Positions 35,495-50,320 of a stretch of 64,000 nt of DNA are shown in pieces. A program made the position numbers and the translations under genes. This stretch comes from Pegea sp. RAD2-039 (lineage: Eukaryota; Chordata; Thaliacea; Salpida; Salpidae): NCBI GenBank assembly GCA_034620365.1, contig JAQGEQ010000084.1, forward strand, positions 1,674,001 through 1,738,000, written 5' to 3'. The notes below the pieces were generated by a model that was not told where the DNA came from, did not search any database, and worked only from the letters and a program-made list of their open reading frames with translations. The stretch's first letter is position 1; each line of letters opens with the position of its first letter.

Positions 35495-36700
35495 TATGGA
35501 TGACTTAGTCATCACTGAATTTGGCATTTTCACTGCCGCCAACAACATCAAGGAAAAATTAACTCGTACACCTGAAAAAATTTCTTCCTACTTTATTAGG
35601 AGATTAATTCTAAAATACAACCTGTAATACATATTATATAGATTTAATTCCTCATTATCCTCCAGTTAAGTAGCTTCATAACAGAAGAGCTCCATCATTA
35701 TACCAGTTCATAAAAAAATATACAGAAATAACCCGCTAAATTACCGACCGGTAGCTTTTACCGAGTCTTTAAATTGATAATTTCACAGAAAATTCTACCT
35801 TATTTGGTCAACAACAACTTGCAATCTGATCATTAATTTAGATTTCTTCCTCAAAATTTCTCCAGTAACCAGCTGTTCTCTTGGCTTAACCAGTGGCTGC
35901 ATTCCTAAGCAGATTATTTAGCAACTAATATCATCTATAAAGACATTCACAAAACCCTTGACTCAGTTTTACATTCTATATTAGTAAAAACTCTCACATA
36001 GTTTAATATAAACCCCACTATTACCTCTTGGATTGAGCAATTTCTTAAAGATAGACAACAACAAGTCATTAGATAACAATACTTTAAGTTTTCTTGATAT
36101 TTTCACTGGTGTTTCCCGAGACAGAATTATTGGCCCTCTTCTTTTCAATATTTATATCAGTGACATTACAGACAGTTGTACGTCACTAAATGATTCTGGA
36201 GACTAAATGCTTTCTGCCGACGATGATAAACTCTTTGGTACTAAATCAGTTTCAATTTTTTTTGGAATCCACTAATCTATGGCTTTAATTAAGACAACTC
36301 AAGCTCGCTACCGACAAATGTCGATAAATAAAAGTTCCAGCTCTAACTCAAAATCAACTTACTTTTAATTTGACAGCAATAAAATTTCCCGACGTCAGTA
36401 CATTAAAGACCTAGAAATCTTTATCTCTAAAGACTTAAGGTGGATCCACCACACAAACTATTTGTTCAAAATTTATTCATTAGCTCCATGCCAATCTTTT
36501 AAAACAAGCAATACCAGGACACTGTCAAAACTCTCCACCAAATATATCCGCCCCAAGCTAGATTTCAACCCTTCCGCATAAAGTTCTCACCTCATAAAGG
36601 TACTACAAAAAATTGAATTCATCCAAAGATAATTTAACAGGAAAGCTTTCCTTAGATGTAACATATCTTAAATGCCATTAATTTTCAGGATTTGAGATTA
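35495..36700 (+). mobile_element. LINE fragment: reverse-transcriptase N-terminal and catalytic part, degenerate
   Basis: Interrupted plus-strand translation in family order: MDDLVITEFGIFTAANNIKE, LTRTPEKISSYFIRRLI, PVHKKIYRNNPLNYRPVAF (RT block with NYRPV), FTGVSRDRIIGPLLFNIYIS (family: SGVPQGSVLGPLLFNIYI) and SADDDKLFGTKS (degenerate YADD). Many stops and frame shifts. An old, dead copy of a jockey/CR1-like element, followed directly by an endonuclease piece. Confidence 0.85.
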
Positions 36701-36714
36701 TCACTTTCGCTCTT

Positions 36715-37397
36715 CATTACTCAAAATCCAAATTTTCTCGTTTTATATGTACCTACCTACCACCCTCTAAAACTAATGACGGGGCTACTGTTAAGGTTCT
36801 GAAGAGTGTTGTGTGTCTTGAATTATATATTTTGGGGGATTTTAATTTTAGTAAAATTGACTGGAATAACCCGAATTCAGCATTTATGGGAAAATCGTTT
36901 AACTTGGATAGCGACAATCCTAACTCAGCCATTTAAAGTCATATCTTTATAAGCTTCCTCGATGCCAATAACCTATCCCAGATGGTTACTTTTCCAAACT
37001 TTTTCCATGAACGTAAGAACTTCAAGCAAACGCAGTTTTTATCGTGGAAATTATGATGGTATCAACAAGGTTCTATCAGGTGTTGACTGAATTTTTGTTT
37101 TCAACTCCACTGAAAACATAAATACTATTTACTCAAGGTTTACTAACATCGTTAAAAAGTAAATTGTGAAGTTTATACCTTTTTATAAGGTCAACAAAAA
37201 AACACATTTGCCCAAACATTTAAGGAATTCATAACGTTTAAAAAACCTCCTATACAAACAAACTAAAGCAAACCCTTCTATCAAATCTCTGTACAAATAG
37301 CTTTGTATAGTTTACAAGAAATCTATTTCTAATTTTTATTTAGGAATATAAAGTGCACTGTTATCTTCACGTAGGAAGAAAACGTTTTTGGCTTCAT
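36715..37397 (+). mobile_element. LINE fragment: apurinic-type endonuclease and EN-RT linker
   Basis: Plus translation RFICTYLPPSKTNDGATVKV, LYILGDFNFSKIDWNNPNSA (the GDFN catalytic motif of the EEP endonuclease), then MVTFPNFFHERKN and linker segments such as LYKQTKANPSIKSLY and YKKSISNFYL. Stops interrupt it. Because EN precedes RT in these elements, its position after an RT piece means that two copies lie end to end. The copy is interrupted near 37397 by the SINE. Confidence 0.8.
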
Positions 37398-37587
37398 GTC
37401 CTGCTTGGTGGCGAAGCGGTTACTACACCTACCTTCTAGCTAGGAAGTACCGGGTTCGACCCCAGGTGGAGACTTATTTATAAACTCCTGAGAAAAACCA
37501 TAAAACACTCGTGAGAATGTGTGTTAGCGAGTTGTGCTCTCTTTAGGCACCATCATTCGAATAAATATATAAAAAAATAAATAAATC
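37398..37587 (+). mobile_element. tRNA-derived SINE sharing the LINE 3' tail
   Basis: The head has RNA polymerase III internal promoter boxes: box A TGGCGAAGCGG (37409-37419) and box B GGTTCGACCCC (37453-37463), 33 nt apart as in tRNA genes. The T-arm pairing is imperfect and no CCA-ready acceptor stem is formed, so it is tRNA-derived rather than a working tRNA. After a short body comes GTGAGAATGTGTGTTAGCGA and GGCACCATCATTCGAATAAA, the same tail as the neighbouring LINE, then AAATAAATAAAT. It would use the LINE machinery for retroposition. Confidence 0.85.
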
Positions 37588-37635
37588 ACAGCTTAAAGCG
37601 AGATCTCAAATACTTCTTTTGCTTGATAACAGGTC

Positions 37636-38572
37636 TACAAATTGGCAGCTCAGAATCCAGCCCACAAGGTCTGAACTTATAACTTTTTCTCGTAAACCAG
37701 ATACAAATTCCTTGAACCAATACTCCATTAATGGATTTAGTATTCAACGAGTATCTTTGGTCCTCGACCTTGGCATTACTCTATCATCTGACTTTAAATG
37801 GCACAATTATGTTTCCAAAATTTTGGAAAATCAATCAACCTTGTCTACCTTATTATAAACACCTTTAATTCTAAGGATCCATGCTTTTTTATCAATCTCT
37901 TCAAATTGTACGTACGTCCAATTCTTGAATACAATGTCAGTACATGGATGCCATATCAAGTTAGTGATATCAAAAAAATCGAGTCTATTAAGGCAACATT
38001 TACGAGATTAGTATGCAGGAAAGTTGATATTAAATACAATAGATATAAACATTTTCTCAGCTTCTTCAATTTAGAGGCTTTGGAAATTCGACAGATTAAA
38101 TACGGTTTAATTCGTAATTTTTAAATTATCCACAATTTAATTGACCTTCAGTTTGATGATTTCTTTTCCATTCGTCCTTACCTGAAGCTATATCAACTCA
38201 GACGACACACATTACATCTTAATACGGTCATATCACTTGGTATACTAACCAGAGCGAATTTTTTCTCATACCGCACAATTAGTACTTAACCAGCTGCCAT
38301 CAGACATCGTCATGTCAAAATCACTCGCGTTGTTCAAGAAGAAGTTGAACCGTTATAACATTGCCAACATTGTCATTTCTAAACTGTGAATTTTTCCCTT
38401 TTATGTGATTGTTCACTGCTATATGTTTTGAGGACTACCGAAATGGCATGTGTTACATCTTTTGCTTTTTACATTTCTAACTTAATAGGCATTGCTTGTG
38501 AGAATGTGTGTTAGTGGGAGGCACTCTACTTTGCATTTATTGTATTAAATAAATAAATAAATTATAAATAAA
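37636..38572 (+). mobile_element. LINE 3' end (plus copy)
   Basis: Starts inside RT just after the catalytic motif (TNWQLRIQPTRSELITFSRK, LDLGITLSSDFKWHNYVSKI), shifts frame, then KDPCFFINLFKLYVRPILEY and VDIKYNRYKHFLSFFNLEAL. The 3' UTR holds TTCAAGAAGAAGTTGAACCG and CATTGCCAACATTGTCATTT, ending GAATGTGTGTTAGTGGGAGG, GCATTTATTGTATTAAATAA and (AAATAAAT). It matches the minus copy at 30.4-31.5 kb over about 0.9 kb, forming an inverted pair. It may be the 3' part of the element whose endonuclease lies just before the SINE. Confidence 0.9.
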
Positions 38573-40231
38573 TAAATCTTTTTACTTATACGAAGACATT
38601 CTTGAAGTATTCGTAAACGTCTTTAGATTACCAGCACGATTAATAAATAATTAATGAATAAATTAGCACGATTACCAGTTTTTGCAGTTATTTATTTGTA
38701 GTTAGTTTATTTGATTGCAGTTAATTTGTCTTTGGCATTTCCTATCGGACGTAAACTTGTTTAGAAAATTGGTAAAAGTTTTCTTCCAGTGACACTACTC
38801 TTTGATTGCCGACTAACTTTTTGAATCCATATAAAACACTTTCAACTCACTACCCACTTCTTAAATAAAAAAACACTTTGTAAGATTAAAAATAATCTTA
38901 TATACTTATTACAACTTTATTAAAATCGATATAAATGATTTTTTTCTTTTAAAACAAATTTGCTAATTTATTTTCTAATGTAAATTTAATGGGCTATACA
39001 AATGTTATTACATTAAAATATATGGTTATAATAAAATTAAGACTAATCTAAAAATTATTTTTACAATTTTAAATTTTGATAAAAATGTTCTAGCTTAATG
39101 TTTGTTACAAACCTGTTTCAGAAAATAAATTTAAATATTTTAACTGACATAAATAATGTTTGTTTTTTTATAAACCTATACAAACTTAGTTCTCTATAAA
39201 GTTGAAATTTTTTTATTGCGACGTGTTTATATTACAGCAAGAAATATGAGTCATAAACAAGAAAATCTTTTAATTTATTTTATAGGAAGAGCATAAGAAA
39301 AAATATAAAGGATATAGATAATAAATAAATAGTGTTTTGAACTTTATGTAGTCATTTACAAACTTACAAACAACCTCTTAAAGCGAATAAATTAAGGTAT
39401 AAGAATACTAAGACAAAATTGAATAGTATAATTATAAATAAATGTATACAGAAAAATCAAAAAATTTAGAAGGAAGATTAAATTTATATAAATTAATAGT
39501 ATATTATATACTAATAGTGTATACTTGATATATATTAAAAGTTTATAAATTAACAGGAAACAAACAAATTAAAAAAGATTTTTAGTCGAAACTAATCAAA
39601 GATTTAGTTGAATAATTTTTCAACATTTTTTTGGTATCAAGTTTGCTGTAAGTTTGAAGGAACTGCATTTAGTAGTCGCTACACAGTTCTAGATGAACAC
39701 ATTCAACTATTTACCCCAACACTTTTATAATGTCCTAAGATGTCTATATTAATCAAGAAGACTTTGTTCTGTTAAATAAAGAGTTTCTGAATGCTCATCT
39801 TACAGCATGATTAAAACTTTAGTTTGGAAATCAATATCTCAAATTCAAATCGCATACAAAACACAAAATCGCATAGAAAGGCAGTTAAGTCGACTTAGCT
39901 GTAAAAACTCCTCTACCAACAACACCACACCACCAGAAACTTCTTATAAGAACAAATATCACAACTGATGTTGGAAAACTTGTCTTACAGACAAATCTTG
40001 CTCTTAAAGGTGCATAGAAGACGTCTGCTTCAATAATTCTGTTCTAATGATAGCGTGTGTGCTTCTTTGTGCTCTATATTGGACTTGACTAGCTTTTTCT
40101 TTGAATTTTTGTTCTACAAAGAAATCAAACGAACTCAGTGGGTATTTCAGTCTGAATTCTACAAGATGATTCGAAACTCTAATCTGTGTTGTAATCTTTT
40201 TGGTCGAATGACGAAAAAAATATGAAATATT
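38573..40231. other. AT-rich spacer, nothing recognised
   Basis: About 1.65 kb; no exon, RNA gene or repeat family recognised. The 3' end of the GPCR gene is at its right border. Confidence 0.55.
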
Positions 40232-43200
40232 TCAAGGTGGACTTGGTAACTGGTTTGAAGTTGCTGGTTTATCAGTTGGCTTATCTTGTGGAGGGACACT
40301 TAAATCAGCAGACCATGCAGATACTCTTCGAAACTTGCTTTCATTTTCAGAGGATGTTGTGATCTTATTAAATCGTGGAGTAGAAAAGAAGAAACTTGAA
40401 AAGGTATCCGTTTTCAATTTCTTTTTATCTAGATCTACAAACAATTTTTCTTCTTTTGATGATTCTGTAGAATTTGATCTCATTATTTCTTCATGTTCTT
40501 TACTAACATCTAAAGAATGAATAATCTGATGTTGTGAGCTTGTTGATGGTTCTTCAACGGAAGGTTCAAAAGAGTTTCTTGTAGATATTTGACCATGAAA
40601 AGGTAACATAAGTGTCATGTTGTTACCTGAAAGATTTAGATTAGAATCATCAAGATCAGATCCTATGTAACCAGCGTCTTCATCAGATAGTTTTGATTGG
40701 ATAAAAGTTGAGTTAGAGAAGATTTGAAATTGGCAAGTGGAGCGAGACGCTGATCGATTTAATTCAATTGCAGTTTGGGGTCTTGTAGATTGATCTGTAC
40801 TTTTCTTAGAAATATTCCTGCTATAAAATGTATATGTAAGGTTCATATTTGTTATTACAATCTTAATAAAGTTAAATTATCTTCTATAGAATAAACTTTT
40901 TTTTTAAATCTTACGTTTTATTGACAGCTTTATTGGAAAGAATGGTTCTTTCGTATGTATCCACTTGTAGGCCTTCATTAGTAGGGATTAATACAGGAAT
41001 TTTCATCCCTTCTTTTTTAGTAAAAGATGTCGTGGAAAAACCGCTGTTTTTATTATTAGTTGTATCAGTGGAACTAGAAGTTATGTTTTTACTTGTAGCA
41101 CTTTCATAAATTTCTGTTGAACGATTTCCAAATTTTCTACATTTAACAAATATATTATTTATTTATTATAATAAACGAGAGGGTGGAAAGAAAAATATGG
41201 CATTTCAGTTTAATGATAATAGTCAAAAATATTTTTATTTACAAAAAGTTGCTACAAAATATCAAGTTACATTTTGATATCAGCTTTATGTTAGAAAATG
41301 ACTAAATTTTCACAAAAACTCTAAAAGCTGTAAAGATAAATTAAAATTTACTGATATTAGTACAAATAAATTAGATTTATAGTAAAAGAACTCTATACAA
41401 ATTTTACTAAGATCTTTGAAATCATTTGTTTTATTTATATAAAACTACTTGCTTGCAATATGTAATATGTAAATTAATCAGTTCTATCTATAATTTTTAG
41501 ACAATGCAATGCAGCTGAAAATGCAAACTAAAAACGTTTGAAGCTACAAATATAAACTGTATCTTAATTAAACTTTAAAAAATAACCGCTTTATTTCATA
41601 TATTTAAATCAAGATACATACAAAAATAGACTTATAAAAAAGGCTGTTTTAATTTTATATGTTATAAAAAAAGCTTTTAGTCTAACTGCAATATTTTTAA
41701 ATTTCTGATTCTTAAATTTGATTATCTTATCATCAATTTTAGTTATTTGAATATACTTTTTTGCTGAGCATTTTCGTTCAGGTCGTCGCTTTTGCTGACG
41801 TCTCCGACGATTGATCTGTTCGATGTGATGACGATGAACAGCTCGTCTAGGAACTAAAATTTGAGTAAATATAAGTAAATACATCAAATTAATGCTTACC
41901 TGGCAAGCGGATGTTGCTACGATTAGATACAAACGTCCTTTTGAAAGTTTGGTTAATGTTTTGGCGACGTTCAGAGAAAAAATAAAATGTAAGAAGAGGA
42001 AATGTGGACGAAAAAAGAAGCATCAACCACATCAATATTGTTTGATAATAAACCTTAATTTGGTGATGAGAAGTAGTGGAATTTGTCGTGGAAGGCAAAA
42101 AAGCAAATCCGAATCCAAGTTGACACGATATATCCATAAATAAATAAGGACATACGAAAAATAAGTATGTGGTGAAAAGTAAGGCTAAAAATCTGTACTT
42201 TTCAGTTTCTTCTGCAGTTTTTGAAGCCTAAATCAAAGATAAAGACTTTTTAAGACATTTATTGTCAAAATATCTAATGTTAAGAACATTTGATATTTAT
42301 AGATCGAATTTTGTTGAAATGATGTCTTGTAATAACTGAAATCTAAATTGGCAACTTAAACTAATTTAAAATTATTTATCAAATGAGAGACTTGTCACGA
42401 CTCACCAGACAAAAAGCTCTATTTAATGATATCCTGCTTCAAAATTAATTTCATTACGATAATAAAAATAAATTTGCAACAAATGATTGTGTTGTTTTGT
42501 GGCAATTGGAAAACGATTTTTATGGGATTATTCTGCGATGTTATAAAAAATGATGTACAAAATTACCAAAACTTGAAAGATTTTTGAATCTATAAATTTC
42601 CCAATCCGGTACTTTTCTTCCTCAATTTTACGAAAAGTCAACAAAAGAAAGATTGATGTGATAACTAATGGGCCACAATAACAAGCAACAGTTAATGTTA
42701 TTCTATAGAAAACATAGAATTAATATTTTAAGTATATTTCCAACACTGATACAAAGCTTACGTAAATGAAAAGGTTGTGTTTTCGGTTAAACCAGCTAGA
42801 CATCTTTCAATAAATGGCCTTGAGTTTATTTCAATTAATTTGCTTTGAACAAGCAACGGTAAAGAGAAAATACATGAGTGCATCCACGAATAAAGTACAG
42901 CATAATTAGCATAATGGACATTACTAGTTGCTTCGTTGCTTCCTTGAGCGATTGTACCATATCTAAAAAGAAGTTTAAGTGCGTTAATGCGTAGGTTAGC
43001 TAAATGAGTAGGTTAACTAACTTATTTAAGCGTTAACAACGATACTAAATACTTAAATTGCAAAGAACTGTATTTTTAACCAGAGAATAGAGTTAAATGT
43101 GTTAAATAGGGTTACTCATGCTGTGCAATTTATCAGCGAGTTATTTTATTGAATATGTTTTGCATCTCATTAAAAGCTCAAACAAGCAACAACATTTCCA

Positions 43201-44377
43201 AACCAAATTCAGTACTTTTTATTGAGGTACAAATTATTTGATCCTTTATTAAATATTTTTATTGATCTTTTTTGATGATTTTCTTTTAAATTACATTTTT
43301 GTTTGAATTAAAAAATCAAACTTTATTCTTAATTATAAAAACATTTCTTTAATTTCGAAAAAACTGGAATGAAAGAGATTAAAAGTATATTTAATTGTCT
43401 ATAAAATAATAGTATAATCGACTGTTTTTTAATGATTATTCTATTGCTTAAAAGAGCCATTGTCTTTTACAGAAAAATTTGAAGGACTTGACTGAAGTAA
43501 ATGACTAAGTAAATGAAAGTTAAGCGAAAGTTGATAGTCGTTTGCTATCAATAAAATGAAATACAAATTTCATTACACACCTGCCAATAGCTATTGCTGT
43601 TATAGTCAACAGTACACCGATGTTTTTTAATTGAATAAATGCTGAAACTAAATTAACCATAAATCCACCAAAAATCCATTCTTCTTCTAATGAATAACCT
43701 GAAATTAACACAAATTATTAATAATATTTTGTTCTAACAGAACAAATATCTTTGAAAGATACTTTTAGTAAATCTTTATTGATGTAAAGCCAAAGTATAA
43801 AATTCTTAAGTGGAAAGTAAAACCTTTTAGATAATAATTCTGGGATAGTTTCAAATCAAACTTTAAGTGATTCAAATAAACTTTCATAAATCTTAAGATT
43901 AAGTAGATAAAGAGTTGTATCGTGATGAGCCGTCATCACTTTTTTTGCAAAGAGAAAAAATAAGAAGAATACCAAAGACTATAGACACTAACAGAAGATA
44001 AAATTTAAAAAGTATAATAACCAAAAAAATGATTATTTTTAAACATTTAAATTAAACATCTCAATTTATAGTTTTTAGGTTATTATTTTTTACTGTTATC
44101 TTGAAAGTTTAACCTAATATTGAATACCCATTTTTAAAATCTCACTATAACTATAGTAATTTCTTACCACAAGAAATTGGTTGTGTAATTAAACATTCCA
44201 TCAATCCCAAAACAGCTAGATTTAAGATAAAGACATCCAATTGTTGCCTCGGCCTCGTACTTACTTCGTTCAAGCCAAAAGAAATCACAACTAATGAATT
44301 TCCAAATAAAGAAAGAATAAACATAATCATCAGTGGGCACATACGTACAACTATCCGTGGAATATTTAAAGGAGTTT
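40232..44377 (-). CDS. Divergent rhodopsin-class (class A) GPCR; N-terminal exon not found
   Basis: Eight exons in phase: 44377-44168, 43698-43581, 42962-42762, 42702-42567, 42227-41900, 41853-41757, 41136-40915, 40820-40232 (about 633 residues plus a missing start). TM1 SLFGNSLVVISFGL (GN motif); TM2 LNLAVLGLMECLITQP (family LxxxD is changed); TM3 end ITAIAIGRYGT (GRY in place of DRY); TM4 VLYSWMHSCIFSLPLLV; TM5 VACYCGPLVITSIFLLLTF; TM6 FLALLFTTYLFFVCPYLFM (CP retained); TM7 FSSTFPLLTFYFF (no NPxxY). The third loop is short. A basic patch INRRRRQQKRRPERK follows TM7, then about 260 residues rich in Ser/Thr, a likely phosphorylation and arrestin tail. Exon 44377 opens mid-frame after an acceptor, so a 5' exon is needed upstream. 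Ligand unknown; an orphan receptor. Confidence 0.72.
41150..41180 (-). mobile_element. Possible LINE/SINE tail trace in a GPCR intron
   Basis: TATTTATTTATTATAATAAA followed by CGAGAGGGTGG resembles the terminal part of the repeated tail read on the minus strand. It is short and diverged, so chance similarity is possible. Confidence 0.35.
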
Positions 44378-47300
44378 CTGTAACACAATTTCATGTATAA
44401 CTTTTGATTTTGTTGCTGTCAGCTGCTACTGTCCTCGCTATAGAACTGTTAGAGGTATATGTTGGATAATTAAAATCTTTTTATTATATGTTTCACTAAA
44501 TTTACAAAATTAAATGGCAACTTTTCTAGGAGCATAGTAATCTGATTAAGATATTATTTGGGATAATGAAAAACTAGTTATCTGAGTAACTAGTTAACAT
44601 TTTTAGAACTATCAATTTCATTTGGTTAATATTATTTTATTCTATAATTTAAATACTGGAATTTGTTAGAGATAATATGAAAACTAGTTGAGTAGGATAT
44701 CTAAAAAATTAAACTAAAGTTAAATGAAAAAAATGAAATTATAGTAATGTATTTTAAATACACTTAAAAACACAAAATTGTTTCAACACAATGTTATGTT
44801 GTTTTAAGCAACAATAACTTTTCTTTTAAAAATGAATTTGACAAGTTTTAAAGTACAACAAATTACCAACCTGTTGAAATATTTGCTCTTTGCATTTTTC
44901 TTCATGTTTTTCTTTTAGCTAATAACATTCCATTCCTAAATGTTTGCTATTATTATTTAATTCTTTAATTATCCTGTATTTTGTTGAAAACATTTGTTTA
45001 ACTCATATAATTTTTTTTCAAGCGTAACACTGCGTTTTTGAAATTAAAAGTAAACTAGATATTTATTAGATCACAACAGTGTTTTTACAAAAGATAAATT
45101 ATTTTAAAAATTTGATTCAAGTTTGTATTCCGAAAAATCTATTAGCAAAATCAAACGTATTCAAAAAAGCTATATAGTCTGTCTATGGTAAAAAGAAATA
45201 ATTAATCATTGATTCTTATTCAATAACATTAAGTTGATTTTTATAAAAACGAATGCTGTTATTACCTTCTTAATTTAATAACTATTAAATTATACAAACA
45301 ATTCTTCATTCAACAAAAGGTTTGACTGATTTTGAAGAAATCTTAGAAAATCTGTTGGAATATTTTATTTATTTCAACTTTTTAAATCTCAAATTGACTT
45401 TAATTTGCAGAAAATAAATCACTAAATATAACTGAGTGAATAAAAACACTTCAGCTTTTACAAATCAAACTAGCACAGACTTGAACGAAACTATCTGGTC
45501 ATGTAGAAATCTTTTGACGTCATTTTATACTCTCTGAAATACTTAATAAGTAAAGAGGGTATATAAACTTAGCACAAAAGGAAGTTTTATGTATGCTTTT
45601 TATATGTTTTTATAGGTCTTATTTTAAACCATAGTTATTGAAAAATGCTTTTTAACTAAACTTTTTTCAAATTTCAAAATTCTAAGTAAAAAAATTAATT
45701 ATTTTTGCTTGAAAAATGTATAAATAGACTTTTGTACCGAATGACTTTTGAACATAGTAAAATTAAAATTGAGAAAAATGTTATAAAAATAAAATCTCGA
45801 ATAATTTGTAAAAACTATTTATAATAGCCACTGCAGAACTGAATTTTACTAGTTTGTTTATAATCTTATTAATATCTTATTTTTCAAATCATTTTAAACA
45901 TTCAATTTAACGTTTTACGTAGGTGTAAATCTTAAATGTATTTTTTTTGCGACTCTAAAATCGAAGACGTTTTTGTTGTCAACAAGTTTGGTTTTTACTA
46001 ATTGAGTCAAGATATCATTTTTCAACAAACAATTTTCATTAAAATTTTTTAAAGCAAAATGATCTCAGCGTTGAATATAGTTTATTTAAAAATAATTTTA
46101 AAGCTTTTAGTTAATGAATTTTCAGTGCAAAAATTTAATTTGGTTAAAATCGTATATAAACAATTTGATTTAGAAAATTATCAAGTAATTATTGATTGTA
46201 AGACTGTGCAAAAGTCCAGCCACTATATCTATATTTTTAAACCCAGTCATCTAAAATTAAACAATAATGAAAATGTAAACTGAGAATTAGGAATAGCACA
46301 ATTAAGGACGAAATCAAGTCATAGACTAGTATCACAGAAAAGCCAAAAGGAAATACGTCATAATCATATCCTCATAAGAAAATTTATAATTTTTCAAAAT
46401 TTTCCATAGACTAATCAATAAATCGCAGTTTATCAGATGAAAACTAACAATAATAATAAGGATAAATATTTGAATATGATTAATTTAAAAACCTAGGAGG
46501 CTTAGCAGCCTCACTTGTGTTTAAACGATATCGTGCAACTGACGTGGTTTAATTTAAAAACAGATATTCATATATAAGTACTACAAATTAGCTAAATGCT
46601 ACAAGTAATTTTATATATATTAATTATCTTCAATCTAAGAACAAACGATTTTACTGAGAGACTATTCTTTAATCTAATAGTCTGAAAGACTATTTTTTCG
46701 TTTATTTGTTCATCTTTATGATTGAATCCAAACTGAAATTTCGACAGACAAGAAAATTTTATTAATAAAATGATAGTTAGTAAAAGATTTGTTACTGTTT
46801 GAAAAATAATTTTTTATCAATTACTTAATTATAGTTTGGTAAAAATAATTGAAAACTGAAATAAGTTGACCTAATTGGCCCCATGAAATTTAGAAAAAAA
46901 CGTTTATTTTCTACATCACCATCTACAATAAAACTTTGTGACATTGATATGATATGAATTTGAAGAAAATTTCGTACACAAAAAAGAACAAGAAATATCT
47001 GGAATAGAATTTTGAAACAATCATCAAATGAAAACGATTACACGACATCAACAATCTTGTTCAGAAAAGATTTGAAAGTTAGAAAAAATCTTTTGAAGAA
47101 GCACAAGTTCAAAGTATGTAAAGCAAGTTAGAAGGTTCAGTTATCGGCAATTTTTTTTATTATTTTTTTTCTATGATATCATAAGATTTTATGATTTATT
47201 GGTTAGAAAGAGTTACGTAAAAAACTGTGCAATGTAAGTAGATAGAAGCAAAAAAAAACTTATGAAAAACTAAACATATTCAACAGCACAGGCTTAGCTG

Positions 47301-47407
47301 CAAAACATATTTGCAATTTTATACTAATTTTAAAAACATCAAAGCAAATAAAAAGAAGATAAGATACTAGTAATTGATTGACTCCAGAATTAAATAAAAA
47401 ATTAGAG
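44378..47407. other. Spacer; should hold the missing GPCR first exon
   Basis: About 3 kb of AT-rich DNA. No start exon could be chosen with confidence. The plus open frame 46059-46283 lacks motifs. A slightly GC-richer patch with a short inverted motif (GGCT...AGCC, near 46498) was seen; nothing else. Confidence 0.45.
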
Positions 47408-47408
47408 T

Positions 47409-50320
<2,912 letters not shown>

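Noticed and set aside
35369..35551. Minus-strand open frame with a hydrophobic start, considered as first exon of the CLCC1-like gene
   Set aside because: The plus strand of the same DNA clearly encodes the N-terminal RT region of a LINE (FTAANNIKE...RTPEKISSYFIRRLI).
37398..37475. A functional tRNA gene
   Set aside because: Boxes A and B are good, but the T-arm is mispaired, there is no proper acceptor stem, and the sequence runs straight into the LINE-type tail. It is a SINE head.
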